Shown here piece by piece: positions 30,945-41,629 of a stretch of DNA of 64,000 bases. The notes beneath the pieces are model-generated. The model was not told the origin of the DNA. It did not search any database and saw nothing but the letters and a program-made list of their open reading frames with translations. The stretch's first letter is position 1; the number at the start of each line of letters is the position of its first letter. The stretch is from Agapetus fuscipes. Taxonomy: Eukaryota; Arthropoda; Insecta; Trichoptera; Glossosomatidae. The stretch covers positions 2,046,001 through 2,110,000 of the forward strand of contig OX637338.1 of NCBI GenBank assembly GCA_951799405.1. The letters run 5' to 3'. The translations under genes and the position numbers were made by a program.

Positions 30945-31540
30945 CACATCCTTGTTCAGCAGAGAGCAAGGATGAGCAGTTCATCCTTGTCACCTACTGA
31001 AAACGTAGCTGACGTATATTCGTTGATCTTACTGCCCGTACACATGGACTGCCACAATGATGGCAGCGAATACTTGGAGCAGTCTCAATGCATTGTAAAA
31101 TTGGGGGAATTACACTCATCAGTGGGTAATGTACGAAACGAGATGCTTGCACGTTGATAATTGTAACAAATATCAGAGCAATTGGTACCAAGTTAAAGTA
31201 AAAAGTGTAATTATGGCTCACTGTGTATGTACGTGTGGACAACGAGGATGAAATTTTCAGTTAACGAAACTCTTGCTTACCTTTGTTAAGCAAACATTAA
31301 TTATCTCGAACGTACAAGTGACAATAAAAAAAAATATATTTCAAGATTGCTTGCAATCAACTAATGAGCATTAAAAATCAATTTAATGAGTACCATGAAA
31401 TATATTTTAACAGAACAAATTGCCACCTTTTAAAGGTACAACAAAGTTACGAATAAGTGCTGATTCACTGGTTCGTGAAATATATAAAACCTTTTATTGG
31501 ATAAAACTTTCATAATAAGTGAACTAATTAGACGCCCAAT
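30945..31540. other. No recognisable feature
   Basis: Mixed-complexity DNA, no family match. Confidence 0.35.
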
Positions 31541-31680
31541 TTATAATCTAAGTTGCAAAACGATATATGAATATTTAAAATTCATATTAAAAGCATGCTC
31601 ACAAACAGACACGAATAAGTTCACGCTTACAAAATATGCTGCATGTGGTCAGCCTCATGGTAACTTATCACTCAAGGAAT
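31541..31680 (-). repeat. T module with internal deletion
   Basis: Both ends present, but ~105 bp are missing, joined at GCATGTGGTCAGCCTCAT. The word GTGGTCAGCC marks likely microhomology. Confidence 0.75.
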
Positions 31681-31737
31681 AGAAATAAAATTGCAAAAAA
31701 TAGTTATGTATCCAAAATAAAATAATGAATGAATAAT

Positions 31738-31830
31738 CCGCCAACATTGCAGATAAGCCTCATTTTTTTCTCTCCTTACATATTTCTTTCATTTCATCAA
31801 GATTCATAACCTTTTTAAACAAGGTGTTAA
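31738..31830 (-). repeat. RTE 3' coding fragment
   Basis: The minus strand reads KKVMNLDEMKEICKE-like residues followed by GCAATGTTGGCGG, the end of the RTE-A coding region. About 90 bp only. Confidence 0.6.
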
Positions 31831-32032
31831 ATAAAAATATATTTTTTCCGCGATTTCTTAAACCTGTGGATGAGCTCCGGCTCTTATTCACTTTTACCCT
31901 CAAGGTGGCGATAATAAATGCAACTAAGCTACACATATAGTGTTATTTCTTGCCGCGTTATCCCCGAAGGATTTGGCATGTGGCTAGCGGCGCGTATTTT
32001 TTTACAGGTAAGGGGATCGGCCTTACGCCAAC

Positions 32033-32286
32033 TAATCTAATCTAATCTAAGCTGCAAAGATATATATCATTTGAGATTTATATTAAATGCATTCCCACAA
32101 GCAGACATGGATAATTTCGCGCTAACACATACCGCATGTGGACCTACAATATAAAAATCCAATCTCAAATGAACATAAGCTCTGCAACTCATGCCGTCCT
32201 TCCCTGAAACAGGGGTGACATTGGCAAAGTGAACCATTTTTTACAGTATGGGTGGTCAGCCGCATACCAACCTATAAGTCAAGGAA
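32033..32286 (-). repeat. T module nested in SINE-A
   Basis: Full-length minus-strand copy with a four-unit TTAGA tail, inserted after CCTTACGCCAAC of the SINE. Confidence 0.9.
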
Positions 32287-32345
32287 CTATTACAACCATT
32301 TCCGTTAAAGTGGGGGTTTCTCAGCTCCTGAGGGGGCTGGGCTCT

Positions 32346-32481
32346 TATTCACGATAGGGGATAGAGAAGACTCATCTCGATTTTCCCCGAAAAAGGAATA
32401 AAGGTATTGTGCCTCACAATACCATTTATTGCTCTTTCTGGTAAAATCGAAATGAATCTACTCTATCCCCTATCGTGAATA
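32346..32481. mobile_element. Foldback MITE nested in SINE-A
   Basis: Arms of ~66 bp (TATTCACGATAGGGGATAGA at the outer ends) pair with about ten mismatches around CC/TC. The SINE sequence shows CTGG on both sides of the insert, consistent with a 4-bp target duplication, and the element probably includes a few more bases on each side (about 32338-32489). Confidence 0.8.
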
Positions 32482-32644
32482 GACACCCTGGTACTCATTT
32501 CTTGTGAAGGCTGAGTAAACCTTGCCGTTATATTATTAATGATCACCGAAACGGAAATCACTTCTTACACCCTCGATTGGAATCGAACTCAAGCTCTCGG
32601 CATGGAATGCAAGCACTCTACCAACTGAGCTATCGACAGGACCA

Positions 32645-33146
32645 TGTTGGCCTAATATGTCACATAATTTTCAACTTTACGTTGGCTATAAATATACATA
32701 CAAATTGTATATTGAAAACAATCAAGCGTTATCGTGTTTGCCGTGTAAGACACGATGATTGGCCCGTTGCGTACATTATTTTTTAATGTATTGTTGATTG
32801 CTCCCACGCGGATGTAAAAAGCAGTTGTTGGTCATGTCGCCGGGCCTCTTTATCTGGTCGTGACCCGTCATGACTGATCCGAGCCTCTCAGACCACTCGC
32901 AGCCTCCCAGATAACAACTTTAAATGTTAATACAGCTCCTCTTGTTTGGGGACACTTTGTTTTTAATACCCACCTCTTTGTCTTCTTGTGAGTCTTTTGT
33001 GAGTATTGGCAATCTATAATTTTTAAGTTGCAAAGGTGGATAAAAAAATGAGTATCAATCCCTCAAGCAAGCACGTCTATAAAGTTGTCGAAAAAGAGAA
33101 ATCCCATTATTCAATTTTTCACATATATGAGGAGTCTTTCAGAGTA
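32645..33146. other. Low-repeat island
   Basis: 32800-32960 is complex (CCACGCGGATGTAAAAAGC, GCCGGGCCTCTTTATCTGG, GTGACCCGTCATGACTGATC) and single-copy here. No gene is supported. Confidence 0.3.
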
Positions 33147-33390
33147 CAATCTATAAGACGTTGCAAAGTTATATGATCATTTCAAATTTATATCAATTAC
33201 ATTCCCGCAAACAAACACGTGTAAAAAGTTCGCGCTTACAAATGCTGAATGTGTACTTACAAATTAAAACCAAACCTCAAATGAACATAAACCCGGCACC
33301 TTTTGCCAACCTTCCCTGAAACAGGGGTATAATCGGTAAAGTGAATAATTTTTTACAGTATGGGTGGTCAGCCTCATACCAACCAATAAC
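33147..33390 (-). repeat. T module
   Basis: Minus-strand copy of the TTTACAAATTAAAACC subtype with a decayed tail. Confidence 0.8.
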
Positions 33391-33391
33391 T

Positions 33392-33795
33392 TGAGGCGAA
33401 ATAAATCTCAACTTGTGAAAATAAAACTTAGTTTGCTTTTATTTAATATTATACTTAGGTAAGCGTGGAAGGGGAAGACCTAGGAAAGAATAGATTGATC
33501 AGATAAGTGAGATTGCGAATGAATGGAATTTACAGAGTGGAAACAAGAGAAGAGCATGCATGAAAAGAGTGATGAAATTAGATGAGATGTAAGAAGTATG
33601 CAAGGACAGAGTCAAGTGGAGGCACTTGTGTGGAGGTATCGGCCACCCCTAGAGGAATGGCGGCAGGATACAAGACAAGACAAATACTTTCTCATAAAAA
33701 AAAAATTCACTGTGTAAATACACAAACTCTTAAAGTTTTATACAAAAAAGGTATTTTTTTTTATTCGCCATTAAACAAAATATGATAATCATTTG
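33392..33795 (+). repeat. Element-c-type tail split by RTE-B
   Basis: 33385-33450 (ACTTGAGGCGAAATAAATCTC, GTGAAAATAAAACTTAGTTT) and 33700-33795 (TTCACTGTGTAAATACACAA) match consecutive parts of 29415-29545. Only the 3' strand of stem I survives of the hammerhead-like region. Confidence 0.55.
33452..33690 (+). repeat. RTE-B C-terminal remnant
   Basis: Reads GKRGRGRPRKE-stop, IDQISEIANEWNLQSGNKRRACMKRVMKLDEM-stop, then GGCCACCCCTAGAGGAATGG and a short ACAAG tail. Two in-frame stops. Confidence 0.7.
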
Positions 33796-33961
33796 AACAC
33801 TGATAATGAATAATTACTTGTTCTTTGGTAATCTACTTTTTTCTGTGGCAAATTGCGTCACATTGGTATTTCAACGCTTTGTCACGATGCCATAAGTGGC
33901 CGGATTATCAGATAATAGACCACTAAGCGGCCGGACTAACGAAACTGTACGAACATGATTA

Positions 33962-34165
33962 CTAATGAAATTTTGCATCAATAGGGGATCATGCCAATCC
34001 TATACACTATGCGAGTGTGGAGCTCTGCAAACTGTGGAGCACCTGCGGTGTTGTCCCTCCTGTCCGACAAGCTGCTCCGTGGATGATCTCTTTGCGGGAA
34101 ACCAAAGAGCTGTAGGCATTGCTCGTTACTGGGCCAATACGGTGTGAAGCTGACACGAAGAAGAA
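33962..34165 (+). pseudogene. LINE C-terminus with CxCG...H...CP motif
   Basis: Translation has LCECGALQTVEHLRCCPSCPTSCSVDDLFAGNQRAVGIARYWANTV then stop. Many LINE reverse transcriptases end with this Cys/His motif. It resembles 52528-52815. Only the last ~60 residues remain. Confidence 0.65.
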
Positions 34166-34169
34166 GTGT

Positions 34170-34232
34170 AACTTCTTACCGAGTTCTCTACAAATGAGAT
34201 GCATGTGGTGAGTGGAACCTATTTATTTTTAC
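34170..34232 (-). repeat. SINE-A fragment
   Basis: GTGTAACTTCTTACCGAG to CCTATTTATTTTTAC only. A T module abuts it. Confidence 0.65.
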
Positions 34233-34399
34233 TTTCCCTGTTTCAGGGCTCATGCTCATTTGAGATTGGGTTTTTTTGTTGTAAGTCCACATGCGGCATG
34301 TGTAAATGCGAACTTATACGTATCTGCTTATGAGAATGCATTTAAAATGTACCTGTAATGTTAATGTATCTTTGCAACTTTGATTAGATTAGATTAGAT
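34233..34399 (+). repeat. T module, 5'-truncated
   Basis: Begins at TTTCCCTGTTTCAGGGC and ends in four TTAGA units. Confidence 0.85.
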
Positions 34400-34940
34400 T
34401 CTACAGAAAAAAAGAAGAAGCAACTGAACAGATTTCAGTCTGTTCTGAATGCGGCCGCAAGACTGATCTTCGAGATGTCCAAATTCTCTCACATCTCTGC
34501 GCTGTTGAAAGAACTACATTGGCTGCGTTGAGTGGGTGGTCTACCGTGTGTGTTTGATGGTATTTAAAGCCCTAAATGGTTTGGCTCCATCATATCTGGC
34601 AGACATGTTTTCCCCCGTTGAGGTGAATGTGAGGGGGCAGACACTGAGGTCAGCGGGAAGTGGTGCTGTCAGGTTGATGCAGCCTCGCCGTGAAATAAGC
34701 ACTAATTTCAGGGATCGCGTCTTCCAGATTGCGGGACCGTTGGATTGGAACAGACAACCACCCGTAGTGAGGGTTTCGGAATCTGTAGGCATTTTTAAGG
34801 GAGCGCTGAAACGGCACCTTTATAAAATATCTCATTTATGATTTGGAGGGCCCTTGAAGTGTCACACACACAAAAACAGCGCTCTTTTATCATGTAGAAA
34901 ATATAAAAAATAAAGAAATCATCCTCATATATATAATATC
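34400..34940 (+). pseudogene. CR1/L2-like LINE C-terminus and 3' end
   Basis: Reads FQSVLNAAARLIFEMSKFSHISALLKELHWL, a frame change near 34530, then VYRVCLMVFKALNGLAPSYLADM...LRSAGSGAVRLMQPRREISTNFRDRVFQIAGPLDWNRQPPVVR...FKGALKRHLY, stop. The 3'UTR is short: GGAGGGCCCTTGAAGTGTCA, CACACACAAAAACAGCGCTC, AAAGAAATCATCCTCATATA. This 3' end matches SINE-B almost base for base, so this LINE is the likely source of SINE-B mobility. Confidence 0.87.
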
Positions 34941-35320
34941 TACAGCCAGTTATGAACCTTGGCGCTTCGTCTAACTTGAGGTATTGCACGAAGGATTTTC
35001 CTTGGCACTCACAAAATGGCACTGTAAATATTTGTATCATTATGACACGAGTAATTCTTGGAATCAGTAAAGGTCCGCGCACGCTTTTTCCGTCGGTTAC
35101 AAATGCGAGTCCCGCCAACAGTCCATTAATCATCTTGATTTCACCCAAAGTCAGGAGCTCCCGGCTGCCGCAGAGGACCCATTACGTGTCCCAACCAAAT
35201 CATGCAACGTCATTACGGTCCATTATGTCTGCGTGAGAGGCAGGACGCATTTGTAGAATAAAATCTCTTAACACATATCATGTTGTACAATAATATTGTT
35301 ACGTAAATAGTAGATTAATA
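34941..35320. other. Low-repeat island, partly repeated at 25.7 kb
   Basis: The words GTTATGAACCTTGG and GATTTTCCTTG(G)CA recur at 25730-25840 in the same order, suggesting an old repeat. 35090-35240 is complex and single-copy. Confidence 0.35.
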
Positions 35321-35460
35321 TAGGCAGGCAAAAAGTTACACTATATGTGTAGCTTAGATGCGAATTGCGACCCTGCGCAGAACGAAGAGTCTAACGTCTT
35401 TATGAATATTGCAGATTAAAGCTTTCACGGCCGGTAGTTTGAAGAGTTTGGTAGTTTTGT

Positions 35461-35917
35461 AAGAAAAAGGTTATGACTCTGGATGAAATGAAAGAAGTAT
35501 GCAAGGACAGGAAGAAGTGGCGGCTAATCTGCAATGCTGATTTGTAATGCTGGTTTATTAGTTTGCTACATTTTTTGCATAATAAATTTTTGACTTTTTA
35601 GTATAGATTTATTTTTAGGATTTTGTTGTTTTTTTATACTTAAATGTTATTTATTACTCGTATTCCTTGACTTATAGGTTGGTATGAGGCTGACCACCCA
35701 TACTGTAAAAAATGGTTCACTTTGACAATGTCACCCCTGTTTCAGGGAATGTCGGCAAGAGTTGCAGGGCTTATGTTCATTTGAGGTTTGGATTTTATTT
35801 GTAAGTACACAATCAGCATTTGTAAGCGCGAACTACACGTGTTTGTTTGTGGGCATACATCTGAGAGCTTTGAATGAATATATCCTTGCAACCTAGATTA
35901 TAGATTTATAGATTATA
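35461..35917 (+). mobile_element. RTE-A 3' end, 5'-truncated
   Basis: Encodes KKVMTLDEMKEVCKDRKKWRLICNA, then ~120 bp of 3'UTR and a T module from 35663 with a TTAGATTATAGATT tail. Confidence 0.85.
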
Positions 35918-35934
35918 GTCATAATAATATATTT

Positions 35935-36080
35935 TTTCGGGCTGTGTAGCCGTGGTCTGGTTGGTTATATTCTGAACATTTTCACCCATAAGTTTCGATG
36001 GGTATTATCAACAGTTAGCCAGGCGCTTCGATCTTCTCAGAGGTTCTAGTGTACTTGAACCGGCGCCGGTTTTTGAGTTT
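35935..36080 (-). ncRNA. Hammerhead-like element e
   Basis: On the minus strand stem I CTG (36012-36014) pairs with CAG (35972-35974), stem II ACCCAT (35998-36003) with ATGGGT (35984-35989). Core TTGATAA and GAAAA-T-GTT are decayed. It is a relative of element g, and both stems differ from g by paired changes. Confidence 0.5.
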
Positions 36081-36430
36081 ATGAATATTGTTTTTGGATA
36101 TACCTAGACCCTGAGTCTTCTAGCTTTCTCAGCTGATGGTAGTGATGCTGCTCTGCTTACAATGTATCAAATAGAAGAGCACATTTCCATGTGTCGCCGA
36201 CTGGGATTTCACCGTTGCCAGTGTTGTGTATGTTGGTGTAGCATTAGGCAGGCGAGCTGAAAACGTGAAGTAATTAGCATCATCGTGACTAATTTAAACG
36301 TAAACAGTTCAACGAGCTTTCTATTTGGTGTCAGGAAAAGTTCAACCTCGCGAGCTTAATCAGCGTCTCTATAATATGTGTGCACTAGTACTGCGGCCAT
36401 TATACGGTGGCTGCTGCTCGAATGTGAACG
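36081..36430. other. No recognisable feature
   Basis: Includes a trace of SINE-B-like AGAGCACATTTCCATGTG near 36178. Otherwise unassigned. Confidence 0.35.
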
Positions 36431-36432
36431 AA

Positions 36433-37036
36433 GGGTTCCACGATAGAATAAAACATGTTATAACATCACTATGGCAAAACATCACGATGACAAAACATCA
36501 TGGGATAGTATATCGCAATGATAAAACAGCACAGGAAAGTACATCACAATGACAATAGATCACAGGAAAGTACATCACAATGAAGAAACATCACAAGAAT
36601 AAACATCACATACATATGACAGAAAACACCACAAACGGCACAAGAAAAAACATCACATAACAAAAACATCACAAAACAGAAAACATCATTAACGGCATGG
36701 CAAAAAATTGAGAAAATGTAACTCGTGCATATATTATTTGGTAAAGCTTATAAAAAAAATATCGTCTCTGATCATCATTATTAGACAATTAAAAGAAACT
36801 AAGCTGCACGTAAATAGCTACTTCTTACCGCGTTATCCTCGAAGGAGTTGCATATGACGCGTGGAAGTAAAACAAATGTTTGTAATGTTTTGTCATGTGA
36901 TGTTTTTTCTTGTGCTGTTTATGGTGTGTTCTGTTTTAGGTATGCGATGTTTTGTCAAAGTGATGTACTCTCCTTGTGATGTTCTATGATGTATCGTTAT
37001 GTCATGTGTCGTTTTGTCACTATGCCGTTCTATCCT
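36433..37036. mobile_element. Foldback element with 15-16-bp tandem arms
   Basis: The left arm begins GGTTCCACGATAGAATAAAAC and contains repeated CACAATGACAAAACAT-type units to about 36705. The right arm (36880-37036) carries the complement (TTTTGTCATGTGATG units) and ends GTCGTTTTGTCACTATGCCG. The centre holds AT-rich DNA and a SINE-A scrap. Confidence 0.75.
36796..36870 (-). repeat. SINE-A scrap inside the foldback
   Basis: AACTAAGCTGCACGTAAATAG, CTTCTTACCGCGTTATCC, GAAGGAGTTGCATATG: ~75 bp of the SINE-A tail. Confidence 0.6.
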
Positions 37037-37039
37037 ATC

Positions 37040-37384
37040 ACCGTGTACAGGAACCTGCACAGCTTTGTGTACCTCCGTGCAGGGGACTACAAGGGGCTCA
37101 GAACCTATGACCTCCCCACCAATGGAGATCAATCTAAAACCGCTTCGTTATTTTGAAAAGCTTTTCCCGTTTATATACTACAATAATGAGCTTTTTTCTA
37201 ATCCCATTAGGTAATTTACTCAATACAAAACGTCTAACGGTGTCACAATGCCCGTTGCGTAATGGTCATTATGCCACGGCTAACCCGTGTTGAAATGAAA
37301 TAATTTTGAATTTTTAACTTTTGTCTCGGCAATCAAACACCATTCTTGCATGGAACTGCCGTCCTCAGCGACCGGAACGCAAAA
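37040..37384. other. No recognisable feature
   Basis: 37045-37120 is moderately complex single-copy sequence; the rest is AT-rich. Confidence 0.35.
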
Positions 37385-37645
37385 AAAACGCAACTAAGCT
37401 ACACGTATAGTGTAACTTCTTGCCTGCGTTACCCCCGAAGAGGTCGCATGTGGCGCTTCGGGACCTATTTATTTTTACAGGTAAGGGGGGCAGCGTCACA
37501 CCAACCACTTTCAGTTGTAGTGGGGGTTTCCCAGCTCCCGGGGGGGCTGGTTCTCATTTCTTGTGAAGGCTGAGTAAGCCTTTGAGATCGAACCCTTTCT
37601 CTTGGCATGGAATACAAGCATTCTACCAATTGAGCTATCGACCTT
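37385..37645 (-). repeat. SINE-A, deletion subfamily
   Basis: Minus-strand copy from the GTTGCG tail to the A box (GGTCGATAGCTCAATTGGTAG). It lacks the same ~80 bp between B box and body as 27012-27265. Confidence 0.85.
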
Positions 37646-38275
37646 TTTCTATGAACCAATAAAAGTAATATATATGTGTTTTTATTATTTTCATTGATAG
37701 TTTACGTATGCCAATTCTAGATAGGGCGTATGCATAACAAATGTTGCTGTCAATGCGTCAACTGTAACAACCAATAGCAACCAATATCAACCAATAGCAA
37801 CCAAGGTGTTCCATAAAGTATCATATCGTTTTCCATACAAAGACAGAGCAAGGAATATCGATGTAAACTTGAATCTGCGATAGTGAGGGAAAACTGCATC
37901 TCGCAAGATCTCGTACTCGTTTAATCTCGGTCATATATTATAACGTACGAGATCTCGCGACTTTTTTTATTAAATGTTTTTATTCATAATGTTTTTTTTA
38001 CGAGTTATTTTCTTGAGTGCTTTCGGTGTTATCACACCAATGTCAAGAGAACAACTTACAAACGAACATGAAAATTATTATTCTCACAGAGTTTGTCGTC
38101 AATTTTTATTTTTTAATTATTCATTTAAAATGAACCTTCACAATGTCAATACAAAACCCTTCAATATTTTAATATTTTAATAATTTTTATGGTTTGCATA
38201 AAAAACAACCAAGACCCTGCTGCTTTCAAGCTGGATAGAGCGTAGGCGTTTACTTGTTTACCTCTACTTTTCCAA
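37646..38275. other. AT-rich DNA with a small CCAAT tandem
   Basis: 37769-37804 has about four copies of CAACCAATAG-type decamers. Nothing else recognised. Confidence 0.45.
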
Positions 38276-38276
38276 C

Positions 38277-38421
38277 CTCGCGAGTTCTAAGTTTGGCCAT
38301 TTTCTCGCGAGTTTTAAGTTTGGCCATTTTCTCGCGATTTTCAAGTTTGGCCATTTTCTCGCGAGTTTTAAGTTTGGCCATTTTCTTGCGAGTTGTAAGT
38401 TTGGCCATTTTCTCGTGAGTT
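38277..38421. repeat. 27-bp minisatellite, about 5 units
   Basis: Unit TAAGTTTGGCCATTTTCTCG + CGAGTTT. Because 27 is a multiple of three, the minus strand translates as repeated RKWPNLKLA. The units differ at only a few positions, so it is recent. No gene context supports translation. Confidence 0.92.
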
Positions 38422-38424
38422 TTT

Positions 38425-39382
38425 CTTCCCTACCCGCAAATGGTGTGAATGGAGACCAAGCACAGTAAATTCTTGAATAAAACATATTGTCGGTCTCCTG
38501 GCAGAATTATAATTTATATAAGCGACACACTGGTGTAGTCACTTACTACAGAACCCCAACTATAAAACCATACGTTCAAAATCAGCTTCAGAGTTAACTA
38601 TAAAATGTATAGAAGCTTAAACAGCACGCACGGTGAGCGTTTTAGTTTCCATATTTGGCTGTTAAGTTTTATGTCCTAGCCGAGGTGCGTACATCACAGA
38701 TGTCCGTAGCGCCTCCGTTTTACAAGCACTCCATTCTCCGATGTTAAACAGCTCCAGTTTTACTCCTAATCTAGTTTATTTCCCTCCACCTAGCATTGTG
38801 CTGAACTAACAATACAGTCCACTTAAAGGTAGTCTGCCTTTAGAAGTGACTAAAAGCTGTGTCCCTATGTTCACTAATACATACTATGTACTGTGATGAT
38901 TTACGGTTTCGATTTAATACAAACTATTTTTATTAAAAATATATTTTAAGATTTCGTTTCACATTTGGGTCATTCAAAGACTAATGTGTTGCTAGCCAGC
39001 TCCGATACAAGTCTAACGCTACAAACAGCTTTGGCACTTTTTATAGTATGACATAAAGATGGTTAATGAAATATCGGGAACTGGAACATGCGTGATTTTG
39101 ACAGAATTTTCTATTGAGAATATTCGAGCGAATACTCACACCGTCGAACAAGTGCAATTATTTAAAACACCAACATCTAGACTAGAGACACACCCACACA
39201 AGTAAAAACACACAGACACACAATCACACATTCGTAACAGTAACATTGACTTTTGATATCTGTGGACTAGAAACTAAACAACGAAAATATTGATACCTTA
39301 AAGGTAAAATTTAATAAGTAAGATTGATATTTAATAAGCTTACATGGATTTCTCAGATAACTGCACTGTTTTTCCTATTTTA
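38425..39382. other. No recognisable feature
   Basis: Nearly 1 kb with no family match. 38620-38850 is of moderate complexity. 39180-39230 is CA-rich (ACACACCCACACAAG). Confidence 0.4.
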
Positions 39383-39632
39383 TACTTATAGGTTGGTATG
39401 CGGCTGACCCCCCATGCTGTAAAAATGGTTCACTTTGCTAATGTCACACCTGTTTCAGGGAAGGACGGCAAGAGTTGCAGGATATATGTCCATTTGAGAT
39501 TTGGTTTTTATGATGAAGATTCACATGCGGCATGTGCAAGCGCGAACTTGTACGTGTCTGCTTGTGAAAATGCATGGAATGTGAATCTCCAATGTAACAT
39601 ATCTTTGCAACTTAGATTATATTAGATTAGAT
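39383..39632 (+). repeat. T module
   Basis: Lacks only the first ~8 bp. Keeps the 75-codon frame (ATG at 39398). Confidence 0.87.
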
Positions 39633-39639
39633 ACAAGAA

Positions 39640-40060
39640 AAAACACCAAAGAAATTTGAAAATCCTGTAGTTTAAAAGTTTTTCATGAGCACTTCCTTAT
39701 AATATTAGTTCGCTTACTACGAGAAGTTACACCCAATTTATTTTTTATCCACAATTTCACCACAGTTTCATCAAGATCAGCTTCATCATTTCACTTTCAC
39801 GCTGAAGAAGCCCATTGTAGACATGAGCGAAAAGCCCGGAAGATCCAGCTCCCACAGTCCACGGCAACAGATCCCGGAAGCGTGTTCCCATTCCACCACG
39901 CAAAACGAATGTTCACTCACACATGCACACGGAAGTATTGCAGATGAGTGAACCTAGCTGAAAACCAACTGTTATCAAATAGCTATATACTGGCACACAA
40001 GCAATTTAATGCACATACACAGTTGTGTTGAAAATTGATAAATAAGACAGCTGGATTACA
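39640..40060. other. No clear feature
   Basis: 39850-39900 (CCAGCTCCCACAGTCCACGG, CAACAGATCCCGG) repeats 29290-29325 and 1330-1365. The words CACACATGCAC...GAATGTTCACTC reappear inverted at 40262-40320. The nature of this small repeat is unknown. Confidence 0.35.
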
Positions 40061-40064
40061 TTTA

Positions 40065-40260
40065 ATAAAAAGTTTTTTTTATTTAATTTCTATATAAATG
40101 ACTCTTGAAAATGACGACAGTCGAAAGTACTCGAGGATAAAATAACAAATTAATATTAAAAAAAGAAAAATACTTACGTTTTATAAGAAATTCAATAGAT
40201 GAAGATGAATTTTCACTAAGTAAATGTACAAACCTTTATAAGTTAAAGGTATTTCGTTTC
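40065..40260 (+). ncRNA. Hammerhead-like element f
   Basis: Stem I CTC (40102-40104) with GAG (40113 + 20 = 40133-40135), core TTGAAAA, extra T, stem II GAC/GTC, GAAA 40123-40126, G-TA-C, U, C. Its sequence is close to element c, but the core is more decayed. Confidence 0.4.
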
Positions 40261-40564
40261 GGTGCATGTGTGAGTGAACATTCGTTTTGCGTTGTGGAAT
40301 GGGAACACGCATCCCGGAAACATCTTTCCAGCAAATAAATATTTTATTGGCTCGTTTTTCGCTAAACTTGAGACATTGGTAAATTGAGATTGTACATATT
40401 TTTCTGATAAAGAATAAAAGTATTTTTCATACAAAATAGAGCGGCGATAAATATTGATATTTTTAATGATAGACATATTTTCCGCACAGCGACTAGCCCG
40501 TGAGATGCCATAGATAATGACTTACTCCTTTTATGGGTAATCGCGAGCATTCCTTGGCAAAACG

Positions 40565-41336
40565 ACCCCCAGTGCTTGTTTGGCTTATCTGCCATTTGAT
40601 TCAAAGATGACCTCACAATGAAATTGTCTTAAGAATCACATTCTACACAATCTGAGCTAAAAATACGTTAAACACGATAATGTGAGAATTTTGTAAAATA
40701 TTTTTGAAATCGATTTGCAGTTTTCATAAGACACATTGGTGCAGTACACATTCAAACATTCTTTAAAAATAATATATAATCTAAGCTGCAAAGAAAAATT
40801 ACCATTTAGGGCTCATATTAAATGCATGCCCACAGACAGATACATTCTGCATGTGTCTGCATATAATGCTGCAAGTGTACAATTCATATTAAATGCAATC
40901 CCACAAACAGACACGTATGAGTTCGCACTTACACATGCCATATCTGGACAGCATAGAACCCAATCTCAAATGAACATAAGCCCTGCAACTCTTGCCGAAT
41001 TTCCCTGTAATAGGGGTAGCATTGGCAAAATTCAACCTTTTTTTACAGATTGGGTTTTTTATAGTGTGTATGCATACAAATAAACGAAAACTCACATGAA
41101 CATAAACCTTTCAACTCCTGCCGCCTTTCCCTGAAACAGGGCTAGCATTGGCAAAGGTGAAACATTTTTTACAGCACGGGGGGTCAGCCTCATACCAACC
41201 TATCAGTCAAGGAGCACCAAAAAATATAAATAATTTACAAAAAACATCTTAGAAATTAAATTTTAAATTTTAACAAACATTGCTCATGTGAAATCATGTC
41301 TGATGGACATAAGACAAACAAGCACTGGGGGACGAA
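40565..41336. mobile_element. M2 MITE with nested T modules
   Basis: Left end CCCCCAGTGCTTGTTTGGC, right end ACAAACAAGCACTGGGGGACG, the best-matching M2 ends in the window. Two T-module pieces (40770-41214) separate the halves. Confidence 0.75.
40770..41214 (-). repeat. Two or three overlapping T module pieces
   Basis: Starts from a tail at 40772 (TATAATCTAAGCTGC), restarts inside at about 40872 (ATTCATATTAAATGCAATCC), and restarts at about 41045. It ends at the standard boundary CAAGGAGCACC. Stacked truncated copies or partial duplications. Confidence 0.65.
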
Positions 41337-41625
41337 TAAAGCCTCGACAGTGCGATAATTCCGAACAACAAAAAAGCGAATCTAGAGATCGCTTCCAATT
41401 ACTCCATGACAGTGGTCTCATGGCATGTCATCGTGGACTTCATTAGTGTCACGGAGTATTTTTTCTTCGCTGCTATAACGTGTCACCAGACCTTAGATGG
41501 CGTTCAGACAGCATTTAAACAAGTCAGCGTTTAAGTTGATTCAGCAGTGAATTTGTTATGCTAGAAGTAAGAATAATTTTGAAATAGATATTGCAGTTAT
41601 AAAAATATAGTTTGACATAACAATC
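41337..41625. other. No recognisable feature
   Basis: Moderate complexity, no family match. Confidence 0.3.
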
Positions 41626-41629
41626 ACTT

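Larger units (their letters stand above)
31918..32640 (-). repeat. SINE-A split by two nested inserts
   Basis: The order of SINE-A pieces is intact: tail 31918-32032, body 32287-32340, head 32490-32640 (A box near 32625, CCAACTGAGCTATCGAC on the plus strand). A T module (32033-32286) and a foldback (32346-32481) interrupt it. Confidence 0.88.

Noticed and set aside
35410..35450. Hammerhead-like words near TTCACGGCCGG
   Set aside because: No CUGANGA-like core or pairing arms could be found; likewise near 51820.
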